A DNA stretch of 64,000 nucleotides, taken from the NCBI GenBank assembly GCA_963837105.1, contig CAWIMG010000027.1:124001-188000 (forward strand), given 5' to 3'. Numbering within the stretch: the first letter of the stretch is position 1; every line of letters starts with the position of its first letter. This DNA comes from UBA9676 sp963837105. Lineage in GTDB: Bacteria > Actinomycetota > Actinomycetes > Streptosporangiales > Streptosporangiaceae. Both the position numbers and the translations under genes were made by a program. Shown one piece after another: positions 26,037 through 34,716 of this stretch. Under the pieces are notes generated by a model. The model made no database searches and was not told the DNA's origin. It saw nothing but the letters and a program-made list of their open reading frames with translations.

Positions 26037-27113
26037 TCAGTGGAAGATCATGCTCTGCACGGAGAGCTGATTGCCGCTGATGCTGGTGATGGCGTTGAAG
26101 AAGAACATCAGGCTGACCACGCGCTGCAGGTTGCTCGCATTCATCGAGGTCGGGTAGGTGCCCAGGGTTACCAGCGCGGCGTTGGCCGTGCTCATGCCCT
26201 CCACGTGCACCAGAGCGGCCCGGACCGGCGCCTGCTCGCTCGCGGCTGCCTGGCCGGATTCCAGCGCGGACTTGAACGCGAGCAGCTGGGCGGAGTTGGT
26301 CTTGGCGTAGGACCGGAGCGCGAAGTAGCCGTCGAGCGGCAGGTTGGCGGTGTTGCCGGTGGCCGAGTCCAGCACCGGGACCGCGCCGAGCTGTGACTCG
26401 GCCTGGAAGATGGTGGGCTCGGTGGCCAGGATCGCGCTGACCTGGTGGGCCGCCAGCGCGCCGAGCAGGGCCGAGCCGGAGGCCTCTGGCTGCCAGTGAA
26501 CTCTGGCGAGGGTGACGTTGTCGTTATACAGCACCGACTGGGTAGCCACCGTTTCCAGGCTGTAGGGCTGGCCAGCGGTGGCCATCGACATCAGCTGGGG
26601 CTCGGTGGTGCCGATCGTCTTGCCCTGCAGGTTCTTCGGGTTGACGATGTTCGAGTTGGGCAGGGTCAGCACTTCCATGGTGTTCGGCGCGGCGTCATAG
26701 CCATCCGCCACGATCACCATGTCCAGGGCCTTCTTGCCACCCGCCGACTGCGCCTGGGCGTAGAACATATTCGCGTAGTCGCCGTACGCGACCTGGATCT
26801 TGCCCGCCTGCAGGTCCTTCAGCTCGCTCGAGACGGAGGTGTAGTTGATGACGTGGACCGTGAGCCCGGCCCGGTGGAAGGCCCCGGACTGGCTGGCCAG
26901 GTAGAGCGGGACGTCGCCGACGCCAGAGATGGCTCCCACATTGATGGTCCCGGACACCTGCGGGGAACCGGTCCCGCCGGACATCCCCGGCACCCGGCAT
27001 CCCGCCAGTACCATCAGCACCGCGACGGTGGCGGTCATGCCCGCGAAGGCCCGCATTCGGCGGGCGGCCCGGCGGTCTCCCAGGGCCCGCGGACTGACCG
27101 GGACGAGCCTCAT
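26037..27113 (-). CDS. ABC transporter substrate-binding lipoprotein, NMT1/THI5-like
   Basis: A 358-residue lipoprotein. The signal ends in the lipobox VLAGC near residue 40. The mature part is a periplasmic-binding-type II fold of the NMT1/THI5/nitrate-taurine group (VGAISGVGDVPLYLASQSGAFHRAGL; GDYANMFYAQAQ; NLQGKTIGTTE). The ATG at 27113 is chosen because AAGGAGAG lies two bases before it. No permease or ATPase gene adjoins it, so it either shares a transporter or acts as a sensor. It is divergent from the conservon, whose kinase has a nitrate-sensing NIT domain. Confidence 0.83.
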   Translation of the reverse strand: MRLVPVSPRALGDRRAARRMRAFAGMTATVAVLMVLAGCRVPGMSGGTGSPQVSGTINVGAISGVGDVPLYLASQSGAFHRAGLTVHVINYTSVSSELKDLQAGKIQVAYGDYANMFYAQAQSAGGKKALDMVIVADGYDAAPNTMEVLTLPNSNIVNPKNLQGKTIGTTEPQLMSMATAGQPYSLETVATQSVLYNDNVTLARVHWQPEASGSALLGALAAHQVSAILATEPTIFQAESQLGAVPVLDSATGNTANLPLDGYFALRSYAKTNSAQLLAFKSALESGQAAASEQAPVRAALVHVEGMSTANAALVTLGTYPTSMNASNLQRVVSLMFFFNAITSISGNQLSVQSMIFH

Positions 27114-27404
27114 AACTCTCCTTGGCGCCGGAACGGAACGGTTACGGACAGTTCGGAACATGCCCTGGCGCCAGAGAGTACCCTACAAGCGGCGGACGTA
27201 CGGCAACGTCCGATACATCAGCTTTTCGGTCATGTGGGAATTGCTGTCCGTTGGCGCGTTTGCGGTTAGGGTTAGCCCCTAGTCGCGCTGTGCGCACGGC
27301 TCGGACAATCGTTACCCGGGGAAGGGGTGCGTCATGTCGGTTCCGCCGCAACACCCGCTGGCCTGCGGGTTCGCCACGGCGCCCAGGTGAGAGGTCCACA
27401 GGCA
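27114..27404. promoter_or_regulatory. divergent promoter region between the lipoprotein and the conservon
   Basis: The gap holds GGACGT-n6-ACGTCC (27194-27211), a 6-bp inverted repeat, and a TTAGGGTTAG stretch near 27266-27275 that contains a TAGGGT -10 candidate for the conservon. Starts for the kinase at 27327 or 27387 would shorten this region. Confidence 0.4.
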
Positions 27405-30400
27405 GTGCGCTCCCGAGACAAGAAGACCACGACGGGCGACCACGCGGCCAATGGCGACCGTACGGCCGCCGGCGCCGGCCAGCCCGAGCCAGCACCATCG
27501 GCCGCAGCAGGCAACGGCCGGGCCCCCGAACCGGCACTGGCGGCCGGGCCCCAGCATCAGGCGGCGGTCCACCCCGGGCGGTCACACGGGCTCAAGAACT
27601 GGCGCGTCCGCTCCCGGCTGCTGCTGCTGATCGCCATCCCGACGATCACCGCCGTGATCCTCGGCGGCATCCGGATCAACTCGTCGGTCCAGAGCGCGCT
27701 CGGCTATCAGCGGGTGCTGCAACTGGCCAACACCACCTCCGACATCACCACCCTGGTCCAGCGGCTGCAGAACGAACGTGACCAGACGGTCTACTACATT
27801 GCCGAGGGCCCCAACGGCGGCCGGGCCGCCGTGGCCACGGTCCCGGGCAAGCAGGGCCTGGGTGTCGTGCAGCAGCAGATCAGTGACGCCAATCAATCAG
27901 CGGTCCTGGTCAAGGCCGACCTGAACAAGGTGGTCACCGGCTCGTTCTCGACGCTGACCAAGCAGGAGGCCGCCGCCGCCCTGGCCGACCTGGCCAACCT
28001 GCCCAACCTTCGGGAGGCCGCGACCCGCAGCAAGCTGCCCGCGCTGGTGGTCGTGCAGAAGTACAACGACGTGATCAGCGACCTGCTGGTGCTTGAGGAT
28101 GCCACCGCCCAGGGCTCCAGCGACGAGTCGCTGTCGCAGTCGGTCCGTGTCCTCGGCTTCGTTTCGCGTATGAAAGAGGACGCCTCCCAGCAGCGGGCGA
28201 TCCTGGCCGCGGCGCTGATCCAGGGCGCGCTCGAGCCCGCCAGCCAGGCGGCGCTGGTGGCCGCGCAGTCCGACCAGGCGGCCAACCTCTCCTCGTTCGA
28301 ACTGTCGGCCACCAACGCCCAGCGGACCCAGTTCCAGAACAGCGTCTCCGGTTCACTCGACCCGCTGGCCAGCTCGGAAGAGGCCCAGGCGCTCTCGCTG
28401 GGCACCTCGCTGAAGAACGACCCGACGACGGCCGACGACTGGTATGGCGCCATGAGCAACGAGATCGACTCCCAGCTGGGGTCGGTCGAGCGGGGCCTGA
28501 CCGGCGCCATCATCGCCCGCACCGTTGCCCTGCGGAACCAGGCCATCGCCTATGCCCTGATCGTCGCGCTGATCGTGCTCATCGTGCTCGGCCTGGCGCT
28601 GCTGGCCACCGTGGTGGTGGCCCGGTCGATGGTCCGGCCGCTGCGGCGGCTGCGGGCCGGAGCGCTGGAAGTGGCCGGCGTGCGGCTGCCGGAAACGGTC
28701 CGCCGGATGAGCGAGGCCGAGGGTGGGGGCGCCCCGCTGGATATCGAGCCCATTGACGTGGACTCCACCGACGAGATCGGTGAGGTCGCGCGGGCGTTCG
28801 ACCAGGTCCACCGGGAGGCGCTGCGGCTGGCGTCCAACGAGGCGGCACTGCGCGGGAACGTCAACGCCATGTTCGTCAACCTGTCCCGCCGCAGCCAGTC
28901 GCTGGTGGAACGCCAGATCCGGCTGATCGACGACCTGGAGCAGGGCGAGCAGGACCCCGAGCGGCTGTCCAACCTGTTCCAGATGGACCACCTGGCCACC
29001 CGGATGCGCCGCAACTCGGAGAACCTGCTGGTGCTCGCGGGCCATGAGGTCTCCCGGCGGTGGACGCAGTCGGTCCCGCTGGTGGACGTCCTGCGCGCGG
29101 CGGTGTCCGAGATCGAGCAGTACGAGCGGGTGACGCTGAACGTCCAGCCCGGCATCTCGGTCCGCGGGCAGGCGGTCAACGACGTTGTCCACCTGATCGC
29201 CGAGCTGGCGGAGAACGCCTCCTCCTTCTCCGCCGCCGACACCCCGGTGAAGGTTTCCGGCCACCTGCTCAACAGCGGCGGTGTGCTGCTCGACATCACC
29301 GACCAGGGCGTGGGCATGGGAGCAGAGGAAATGGCCCACGCCAACTGGCGGCTGGACAACCCGCCAGTGGTGGATGTCGCCGTGTCCCGGCGCATGGGCC
29401 TGTTCGTGGTGGCCCGGCTGGCGGCCCGGCACGGCATCCGGGTGCGGCTGCGGCCCGCCTCGGCTGGCGGGCTGACCGCTCTGGTCTGGCTGCCCGACGA
29501 GGCGATCTCGCATGACGCGGCCGGAGCCGGCGCGGGCACCGGCACCGGCGCCCGCCGGTTCGACACCCCGGGCCAGCGCGCGGCCGCGGACGGCGGCAGC
29601 GACCTGGCTGCGTTCAGCACCCCCGACTGGCCGGTGGAGCCGGCCGGCGACGGCCGTGCCACAGCCGCCCAGGCGGTCAGCGCCGCCCGGACCCCGCGGT
29701 TCGCGCCGCTGCGCCCTGAACTGGGGGACACCGCGGCCTTCACCGCACTCGGCGTGGAACCGGACTCACCGGCCGCGGCGGCCCCATCCAGCTTCGACGC
29801 CGCCAGCGGAGGAGATTTCGACCTGGCGCCCGGGCTCGGCCGCGACACGGCCGCGCCGTTCGAGACTGCCCCCGCGCCATTCGACACCACCTCCGCGCCG
29901 TTCGAGACTGCCCCCGCGCCATTCGACACCACCTCCGCGCCATTCGAGACTGCCTCGGCCCCGTTCGAGACTGCCCCCGCCCCGTTCGACACCACCTCCG
30001 CGCCGTTCGAGACGCTGTCCGGGCCGACGTCGCCGCCCGCCGCCGATCTCCAGCCCGCGGACAGCAGCCCGGCCCCCGACCTGGGCTCGGCGTCGGCGCT
30101 GGCTGGCGCTTCGCTGGCGGCGGCCGCCGCGCTGTCCGGGTCAGACGGGACCAGCGACGACGGGTCTGGGGCGGCCCGGCCGAAGACCAATGAGCTGCCG
30201 TTCCGCATTCCGCAGAACCACCAGGCGGCCAAGCGGGAGGTGGTCGTCCCGCCCGCGGTCAGCACGTCCGAGGAGCACCGGCTGCCCATCTTCGAGTCGG
30301 TGGAGTCGGACTGGTTCCGCCGCGGCCGGCACGGGGCTGCCCGTACTGGCCAGCCTGCCCCCGCGGTAGTCAGCACGGGCGGCTGGAGTTCGCCGGCGGA

Positions 30401-30668
30401 CGAAGGCTGGCGGGCAGCGGAGGCGGCCAGTTCACCCACGTCCGGTGGCATCACCCTGTCCGGGCTCCCTAAGCGCGTGCCCAGGGCCAATCTGGTCCCC
30501 GGCACCGTGGGCCTGGACGCCCCGGCGCCGGCCGCACCTCTGGCCGCCAGGTCGGCTGCGCAGGCACGAGAGCGACTGGCCAGTTTCCAGCGGGGAGTGC
30601 GGGAAGGCCGTGCCGCGGCGAATGACCCTGAGCTGCCCAGCAACGGTGAGGATGACAGTGCTGGCTAA
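27405..30668 (+). CDS. cvnA: conservon sensor histidine kinase with NIT domain
   Basis: A kinase-like receptor of about 1087 residues, first gene of a conservon. TM1 lies at about residues 71-91, an extracytoplasmic nitrate/nitrite-sensing NIT domain of about 290 residues follows, TM2 is at about 381-405, then a HAMP-like segment. The core NVNAMFVNLSRRSQSLVERQ and FQMDHLATRMRRNSENLL, with the HATPase N-box (HLIAELAENASSF) near 595 and DQGVGMG near 632, is that of CvnA proteins. The tail of about 430 residues is low-complexity and includes eight 7-residue repeats. Starts at 27327 and 27387 are also possible. GAGAGG before 27405 favours this one. Confidence 0.87.
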   Translation: MRSRDKKTTTGDHAANGDRTAAGAGQPEPAPSAAAGNGRAPEPALAAGPQHQAAVHPGRSHGLKNWRVRSRLLLLIAIPTITAVILGGIRINSSVQSALGYQRVLQLANTTSDITTLVQRLQNERDQTVYYIAEGPNGGRAAVATVPGKQGLGVVQQQISDANQSAVLVKADLNKVVTGSFSTLTKQEAAAALADLANLPNLREAATRSKLPALVVVQKYNDVISDLLVLEDATAQGSSDESLSQSVRVLGFVSRMKEDASQQRAILAAALIQGALEPASQAALVAAQSDQAANLSSFELSATNAQRTQFQNSVSGSLDPLASSEEAQALSLGTSLKNDPTTADDWYGAMSNEIDSQLGSVERGLTGAIIARTVALRNQAIAYALIVALIVLIVLGLALLATVVVARSMVRPLRRLRAGALEVAGVRLPETVRRMSEAEGGGAPLDIEPIDVDSTDEIGEVARAFDQVHREALRLASNEAALRGNVNAMFVNLSRRSQSLVERQIRLIDDLEQGEQDPERLSNLFQMDHLATRMRRNSENLLVLAGHEVSRRWTQSVPLVDVLRAAVSEIEQYERVTLNVQPGISVRGQAVNDVVHLIAELAENASSFSAADTPVKVSGHLLNSGGVLLDITDQGVGMGAEEMAHANWRLDNPPVVDVAVSRRMGLFVVARLAARHGIRVRLRPASAGGLTALVWLPDEAISHDAAGAGAGTGTGARRFDTPGQRAAADGGSDLAAFSTPDWPVEPAGDGRATAAQAVSAARTPRFAPLRPELGDTAAFTALGVEPDSPAAAAPSSFDAASGGDFDLAPGLGRDTAAPFETAPAPFDTTSAPFETAPAPFDTTSAPFETASAPFETAPAPFDTTSAPFETLSGPTSPPAADLQPADSSPAPDLGSASALAGASLAAAAALSGSDGTSDDGSGAARPKTNELPFRIPQNHQAAKREVVVPPAVSTSEEHRLPIFESVESDWFRRGRHGAARTGQPAPAVVSTGGWSSPADEGWRAAEAASSPTSGGITLSGLPKRVPRANLVPGTVGLDAPAPAAPLAARSAAQARERLASFQRGVREGRAAANDPELPSNGEDDSAG
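29856..30023 (+). repeat. 21-bp repeat, eight units, coding for PFETAPA/PFDTTSA heptads
   Basis: Eight contiguous 21-base units lie in the tail of cvnA. They read PFETAPA or PFDTTSA, alternating in pairs (E-D-E-D-E-E-D-E). Near-identity at the DNA level points to recent unit duplication. It may be a flexible, possibly phosphorylated linker. Confidence 0.9.
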
Positions 30669-30737
30669 GAATCGGCGAAGCAGTCCTCACATGGTGATGG
30701 AGGTGGTCATGCTGAGGCCACGGAAAGAGGGGCATAG

Positions 30738-31160
30738 GTGAGTTCGCTAGCCCGCCCGGTCCAGGACCTGAACTGGCTGATCACGAACTTCGTCGAGCGG
30801 GTCGCGTCGGTGGCGCACGCGATCGTCGTCTCTGCTGATGGGCTGCCGATGGCGTACTCCAGCGGCTTCCCGGCGGACCGCGTAGACCAGCTTGCCGCGG
30901 TGACCTCCGGACTGACCAGCCTCACTCAGGGCGCCTCCCGGGTGTTCGAAGGCGGCCCGGTCAGCCAGACGGTCGTAGAGATGGAGCGCGGCCTGCTGCT
31001 CGTGATGGCGATCAGCGACGGCTCCAGCCTGGCGGTCCTCGCCGCCGCCGACTGCGACATGGGCCTGGTGGCCTACGAGATGGCTCTGCTGGTGGAGCGG
31101 GTGGGCCGGGCGCTCACCCCAGACATGCGCGGCATGCTCGGGTCGGAGGGTGGCAGTTAG
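30738..31160 (+). CDS. cvnB: roadblock/LC7 domain protein
   Basis: A 140-residue roadblock/LC7 protein, second gene of the conservon. The family core is HAIVVSADGLPMAYSSGFP near residue 28 and MERGLLLVMAISDGSSLAVLAA near residue 83. Roadblock proteins bind small GTPases and act as regulators of their nucleotide cycle. In conservons CvnB is thought to partner CvnD. A GTG start at 30738 follows a purine-rich stretch. Confidence 0.92.
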   Translation: MSSLARPVQDLNWLITNFVERVASVAHAIVVSADGLPMAYSSGFPADRVDQLAAVTSGLTSLTQGASRVFEGGPVSQTVVEMERGLLLVMAISDGSSLAVLAAADCDMGLVAYEMALLVERVGRALTPDMRGMLGSEGGS

Positions 31161-31175
31161 TGACTGGAGAGACTT

Positions 31176-31598
31176 GTGGCCGGCTCCGGCCAGGATGAGT
31201 GGCCCCCGACCGGACGGCGTGGCTCACCTAATGGAATGCGTCCCCCCAGCGGCGGCAATCCGGCTAGTTCCCTGGTCCGGCCTTATGCCGTTACCGGCGG
31301 GCGCACCAAGCCCCGGTACCAGCTTCAGATTGAGGCGATGGTAGCCGCGTCTCACTACGAGGCGCGCGATCTGTCCGTCCTCAGTCCCGAGTGCCAGGCG
31401 ATCCTCGGTTTCTGCCGGGACTGGCGCTCGGTGGCGGAGATATCCGCCGTGCTCAGGATGCCCTTGGGTGTGGCCAGGGTCTTGATCGCCGACATGGCGG
31501 TCGAGGGACTGGTCAGGGTTCACCAGCTTGATCACGCTCAGGGACGTCCGGACCTCAACCTGCTCGAAAGGGTGCTCAGTGGACTACGCAAGCTCTAG
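31176..31598 (+). CDS. cvnC: DUF742 family protein
   Basis: A 140-residue DUF742 protein, third gene of the conservon. The first 45 residues are polar and Gly/Pro-rich. The conserved part begins with VRPYAVTGGRTKPRYQLQIEAMV and continues as a winged-helix-like domain (CQAILGFCRDWRSVAEISAVLRMPLGVARVLIADMAVEGLV). The GTG start follows GGAGAG. Its 3' end overlaps the next gene by 20 bp. Confidence 0.9.
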   Translation: MAGSGQDEWPPTGRRGSPNGMRPPSGGNPASSLVRPYAVTGGRTKPRYQLQIEAMVAASHYEARDLSVLSPECQAILGFCRDWRSVAEISAVLRMPLGVARVLIADMAVEGLVRVHQLDHAQGRPDLNLLERVLSGLRKL

Positions 31599-32178
31599 GC
31601 CGGCCCGGAGTAACCCGGGTGAGACCGCGATGACTTCGGTCAAGATCGTGGTCGCGGGCGGATTCGGCGTGGGCAAGACCACTTTCGTCGGGTCGGTTTC
31701 GGAGATCACGCCGCTGACGACGGAGGCGGTCATGACCTCCGCCAGTGCCGGCGTGGATGACCTGTCGCACGTACCTGACAAGACGACCACCACGGTCGCC
31801 ATGGACTTCGGCCGGGTGACCCTGGACGCGGGACTGATCCTTTACCTGTTTGGCACCCCCGGCCAGCACCGTTTCTGGTTTATGTGGGACGACCTGATCC
31901 AGGGCGCGATCGGGGCAGTGGTGCTGGTCGACACCCGGCGGCTGGCCGATTCCTTTCCCGCCGTCGACTACTTCGAGACGGCTGGCCTGCCGTTCATCGT
32001 GGCCATCAACGGCTTCCACGGCGAGTTCCCGCACGGCATGCAGGACGTGCAAGAGGCGCTGTCGGTCAGCCCGAACGTGCCGATAGTCGAGTGCGACGCC
32101 CGCGGCCGGGCCTCCACCAAGGCGACCCTGATCGCGCTGGTCGAGCATGCCATGACCATGCAGATGAGTGTGCACTAA
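31579..32178 (+). CDS. cvnD: small GTP-binding protein of the conservon
   Basis: A 199-residue P-loop GTPase, last gene of the conservon. The G1 loop is GGFGVGKTTFVGS near residue 28. The switch region includes DKTTTTVAMDFGR near 65, and the G3 region reads YLFGTPGQHRF near 85. The N-K-x-D motif is degenerate (AINGFHGE). It probably cycles with CvnB under control of the CvnA receptor at the membrane. The GTG start at 31579 fits the usual MD-rich beginning of CvnD proteins. The next feature downstream is a tRNA gene. Confidence 0.92.
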   Translation: MDYASSRPARSNPGETAMTSVKIVVAGGFGVGKTTFVGSVSEITPLTTEAVMTSASAGVDDLSHVPDKTTTTVAMDFGRVTLDAGLILYLFGTPGQHRFWFMWDDLIQGAIGAVVLVDTRRLADSFPAVDYFETAGLPFIVAINGFHGEFPHGMQDVQEALSVSPNVPIVECDARGRASTKATLIALVEHAMTMQMSVH

Positions 32179-32281
32179 GGCCCAACGCCGTGTCCTGGCT
32201 GGTGAGGTCAGCGGTGAGGCCAAGGGCCGCGCGATCCCCGCTGCGGTAATGTGCCTGCGCGGGTGACGCGCGTGCCTGCGC

Positions 32282-32355
32282 GGGGCGGTAGCTCAGCCGG
32301 TTAGAGCAGCGGACTCATAATCCGCCGGTCCTGGGTTCGAGTCCCAGCCGCCCCA
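32282..32355 (+). tRNA. tRNA with CAT anticodon (elongator Met or lysidine-type Ile2)
   Basis: All arms fold: acceptor GGGGCGG/CCGCCCC, D-arm GCTC/GAGC, anticodon stem GCGGA/TCCGC with loop CTCATAA, and T-arm CTGGG/CCCAG with TTCGAGT. The anticodon CAT fits elongator Met, or Ile2 if the C is lysidinylated; the sequence alone does not decide. No CCA is encoded. The 3' half is the attachment site of the element that follows. Confidence 0.93.
32311..32354 (+). repeat. attL: tRNA 3' half, 44-bp direct repeat
   Basis: This runs from the end of the anticodon stem to the end of the acceptor stem and is identical over 44 bases to 39876-39919. It covers the anticodon loop, T-arm and 3' acceptor strand, the common crossover region for tyrosine integrases. 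Confidence 0.9.
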
Positions 32356-32483
32356 CTCTCTTCCAGTGCCAGTACGGGAACTGTGACCTGCGGAAACGCC
32401 TTACTTTTGCGATCTTGGCGTGGTTACGGAGCGCAGCGGAGTGCAACTGTGTGCGGCTGGAGGCCGGAAAATGCGGCTCGCTG

Positions 32484-32501
32484 TGCCCAATACGTGCCCA
32501 A
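32484..32501 (+). repeat. subterminal 18-bp repeat, left copy
   Basis: TGCCCAATACGTGCCCAA recurs at 39785-39802 with one mismatch, in the same orientation. The copies sit 130 bp and 74 bp inside the two att repeats. They may be arm-type binding sites for the integrase or excisionase. Confidence 0.5.
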
Positions 32502-32558
32502 GTCCAAGATCATCGCTGTGACCAGTGCGGCCTCCGGCTGGCTGTCACAAGGTCCGCC

Positions 32559-32564
32559 TACGGT
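32559..32564 (+). promoter_or_regulatory. -10 box for hicA
   Basis: TACGGT ends seven bases before the ATG at 32572, consistent with a leaderless hicAB transcript. Confidence 0.4.
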
Positions 32565-32571
32565 TGGCTCC

Positions 32572-32798
32572 ATGCCGCCACTGCCTCGGATCACCGGCCG
32601 GGAATTGGTGCGAGCGCTCGGCAAGCAAGGCTGGGTGGTCGTGGTCCAGAAGGGGTCGCACGCGCAGCTTAAGCACCCCAGCCGCGGCGGCCGGGTGACT
32701 GTGCCGTTGCACGCGGGGAGACAATCGGGCCTGGCCTGCTCCGCTCGATCTTGAGCCAGGCGGGCGTCACCGTAGAGGAACTACGGGCGGTGTTGTGA
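32572..32798 (+). pseudogene. hicA: type II toxin HicA, frameshifted
   Basis: A HicA-type mRNA interferase of about 75 residues. The first frame has ITGRELVRALGKQGWVVVVQKGSHAQLKHPSR, including the conserved G-S-H with the catalytic His. The frame then breaks at GCGGGG (32715-32718). Adding one G restores HAGETIGPGLLRSILSQAG and VTVEELRAVL to the stop at 32798, four bases before hicB. Loss of one G in a homopolymer is a frequent sequencing error, so the toxin may be whole in the cell. Confidence 0.75.
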
Positions 32799-32802
32799 CA
32801 GG

Positions 32803-33036
32803 ATGAATCCGATGCGCACGTACACAATCGTGGTGGAGCCCGAGGACGGCGGCGGCTACTTCGTGACTGTCCCGGCCCTGCCTGGATGCTTCACCCGTGG
32901 CAGCACGATCGACGAATGCCGGGAGCGGGCAGTCGAGGCCATCGAGGTCCACATCGCAGGCTTGCAGGCCGATGGTGAGCCGGTTCCCGACGAAGTTGGG
33001 GCGCCCCAACTGCTGGCCGTAACGGTCGCGGCCTGA
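32803..33036 (+). CDS. hicB: type II antitoxin HicB
   Basis: A 77-residue HicB-like antitoxin with the RNase-H-like partial fold (YTIVVEPEDGGGYFVTVPALPGCFTRGSTIDECRERAVEAIEVHI). There is no DNA-binding tail, as in short HicB proteins. It follows hicA by four bases, the normal toxin-first order of this system. The start may be the second ATG at 32812. Confidence 0.86.
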   Translation: MNPMRTYTIVVEPEDGGGYFVTVPALPGCFTRGSTIDECRERAVEAIEVHIAGLQADGEPVPDEVGAPQLLAVTVAA

Positions 33037-33088
33037 TACCACCGGCTGCTGCAGCGCCAACGCGCCGGGATCGGCTAGCGTGGTCATA

Positions 33089-34504
33089 TCAGTCCTGGCG
33101 TAGTGCTTCGCTGATGCGGCGCTTGGCGAGTTCGTCCTGGCCCGTGATGCACTTGGCGTAGATGCGCAGCAGGACGTCCACGCTGTGCCCGGCCCACTCG
33201 GCTACCTGGGTGGGGTAGACGCCGCCATTCAGCCAGGTGGACAGGCAGGCGTGCCGCAGGTCGTAGGGACGGCGGGCGAGGGGAGAGGCTTGCTCGGCTG
33301 GGGTGAGGGCGTTGTGGCGGGCTTTGGCCCAGGCGCGGCGGTAGGTGATGGTGGGCAGGTCACCGCCCCGGACACCGGCGAAGAGGCGCCCGTCGCCTTC
33401 CTGGCCGAAGTTAGCCAGGTGGTCGCGCAGGAGTTTGGTCAGTTCGGGGTGGGTCGGCACGATCCGGATGTCACCTTCGGCCCGGTGCTTGAGTTGCCTG
33501 CGCTCCCGGGCGCTGCCGTCGTCGGTCCATTCGCTGCCCGCATCGGGGGTGGCGGTGCGGAGGTGCAGTTCGCCCCAGTCCTGGTCCTCGGTCGGGTCCT
33601 GCCACTGCTGGCGTTCGCCGTCCCATATGCGGGGCGGGAGGATCACGTTGTCGGCGCTGAGGTTGATGGCTTCCTCGGGGCGGAGCCCCGCGTAGTACAT
33701 CACCGCGAAGAAGGCGACCAGCCGTGGCCCGCTGGGCAGCTGGGCCCGCACCGCATCGAGCAGCGCTCGCGCCTGGCGGGGATTGACCACGGATCGCCGG
33801 TCCACCTGGACTGACACCTTGGGCGCTGTCCACTTGAGCGTCCGCACCGGGTTCGCATCGAGGAGGCCCCGCTCGATCGCGTAGTCCATGGCGTTGGCCA
33901 GGATCGTGCGGTGGCGGCGACCGGTACTCGCAGCCGCGATCCTGCCATCCACCGTGCCGGTGGCATGGTCGAGCATCCTGCGGGCCGTCGCGGGCTCGGC
34001 CAGTGCCGACACCGGGGCGCTATTGCGGGCGACCCAGGTGAGAACCTCGGCCACGTCGGTGGGCGGGTCGGAGCGCTGCTTGGTGTTGAAGCCCCACCGG
34101 ATGAGCGCCCGCCGGATGCTCGCATCATCCGGCCGTCCACGGGTTTCGGCCAGCATCGCGGGAGTCGCGGCGGTGAGCGCCCGGGCAATGTCCTTGCGGT
34201 ACTTGGCCGAAGCCTGCTTCCACTTCACGTCCACGTAAGCGCAGGCGAACTCATACCAGCTGGTGCCGGTCTTGGCCCGCTCCCAGGCCGTCGGCCTGCC
34301 GGTCGCCAGGCTGAACGCCTCGCCTTTGCGGGTAGCGGTCATCAGAGCGCTACGGAAACTGTCGGCCTGCGCGGCGTTGCGGAACCCTTCCTTCCACAGC
34401 CTGCCGCCGACCTTCCAGCGGACCTTGTAGGTGGTTACCTCGCTGCCCTTGTAGACCTCGGTCCGGTAGACCCGCACGTCGAACGTGGCGTCGCCGTCGC
34501 TCAT
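33089..34504 (-). CDS. int: tyrosine recombinase/integrase
   Basis: A 471-residue site-specific recombinase. The N-terminal part has an arm/core-binding SAM-like region. The catalytic domain shows Arg I in YAGLRPEEAI near residue 275, the YDLRHACLSTWL motif near residue 420 (Tyr in place of the first His, Arg II and His present), GHSVDVLLRIYAK with the Tyr nucleophile near 450. It lies next to attL and points towards it. The start codon overlaps the stop of the small HTH gene upstream. It would integrate and excise the element at the tRNA. Confidence 0.92.
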   Translation of the reverse strand: MSDGDATFDVRVYRTEVYKGSEVTTYKVRWKVGGRLWKEGFRNAAQADSFRSALMTATRKGEAFSLATGRPTAWERAKTGTSWYEFACAYVDVKWKQASAKYRKDIARALTAATPAMLAETRGRPDDASIRRALIRWGFNTKQRSDPPTDVAEVLTWVARNSAPVSALAEPATARRMLDHATGTVDGRIAAASTGRRHRTILANAMDYAIERGLLDANPVRTLKWTAPKVSVQVDRRSVVNPRQARALLDAVRAQLPSGPRLVAFFAVMYYAGLRPEEAINLSADNVILPPRIWDGERQQWQDPTEDQDWGELHLRTATPDAGSEWTDDGSARERRQLKHRAEGDIRIVPTHPELTKLLRDHLANFGQEGDGRLFAGVRGGDLPTITYRRAWAKARHNALTPAEQASPLARRPYDLRHACLSTWLNGGVYPTQVAEWAGHSVDVLLRIYAKCITGQDELAKRRISEALRQD

Positions 34505-34716
34505 CAGGCGGCTTCCTCACGCGAGGCCAGCCAGCGCTGGTACTCCGACCGCCGGATGCGCAGGCTGCCGTTCGGCAGCGTGATGCACCTGGGCGCCCGG
34601 CCCTTTGCCCGCCATTCGTAGAACGTCCGGCGGCTGATCCCGAGGTCGGCGCACACCTCCGCGATGGTGAGCTTGTCCCGCTCCCGGGAGCCGCGGGCTT
34701 GGTCCGCGCTAGCCAT
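34504..34716 (-). CDS. excisionase-type helix-turn-helix protein
   Basis: A 70-residue MerR-like HTH protein (LTIAEVCADLGISRRTFYEWRAKGRAPRCITLPNGSLRIRRSEYQRWL), the form typical of actinobacterial excisionases that are encoded just upstream of the integrase. The stop overlaps the integrase start codon, so they are co-translated. The ATG at 34716 is used because conservation begins there. Confidence 0.8.
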   Translation of the reverse strand: MASADQARGSRERDKLTIAEVCADLGISRRTFYEWRAKGRAPRCITLPNGSLRIRRSEYQRWLASREEAA

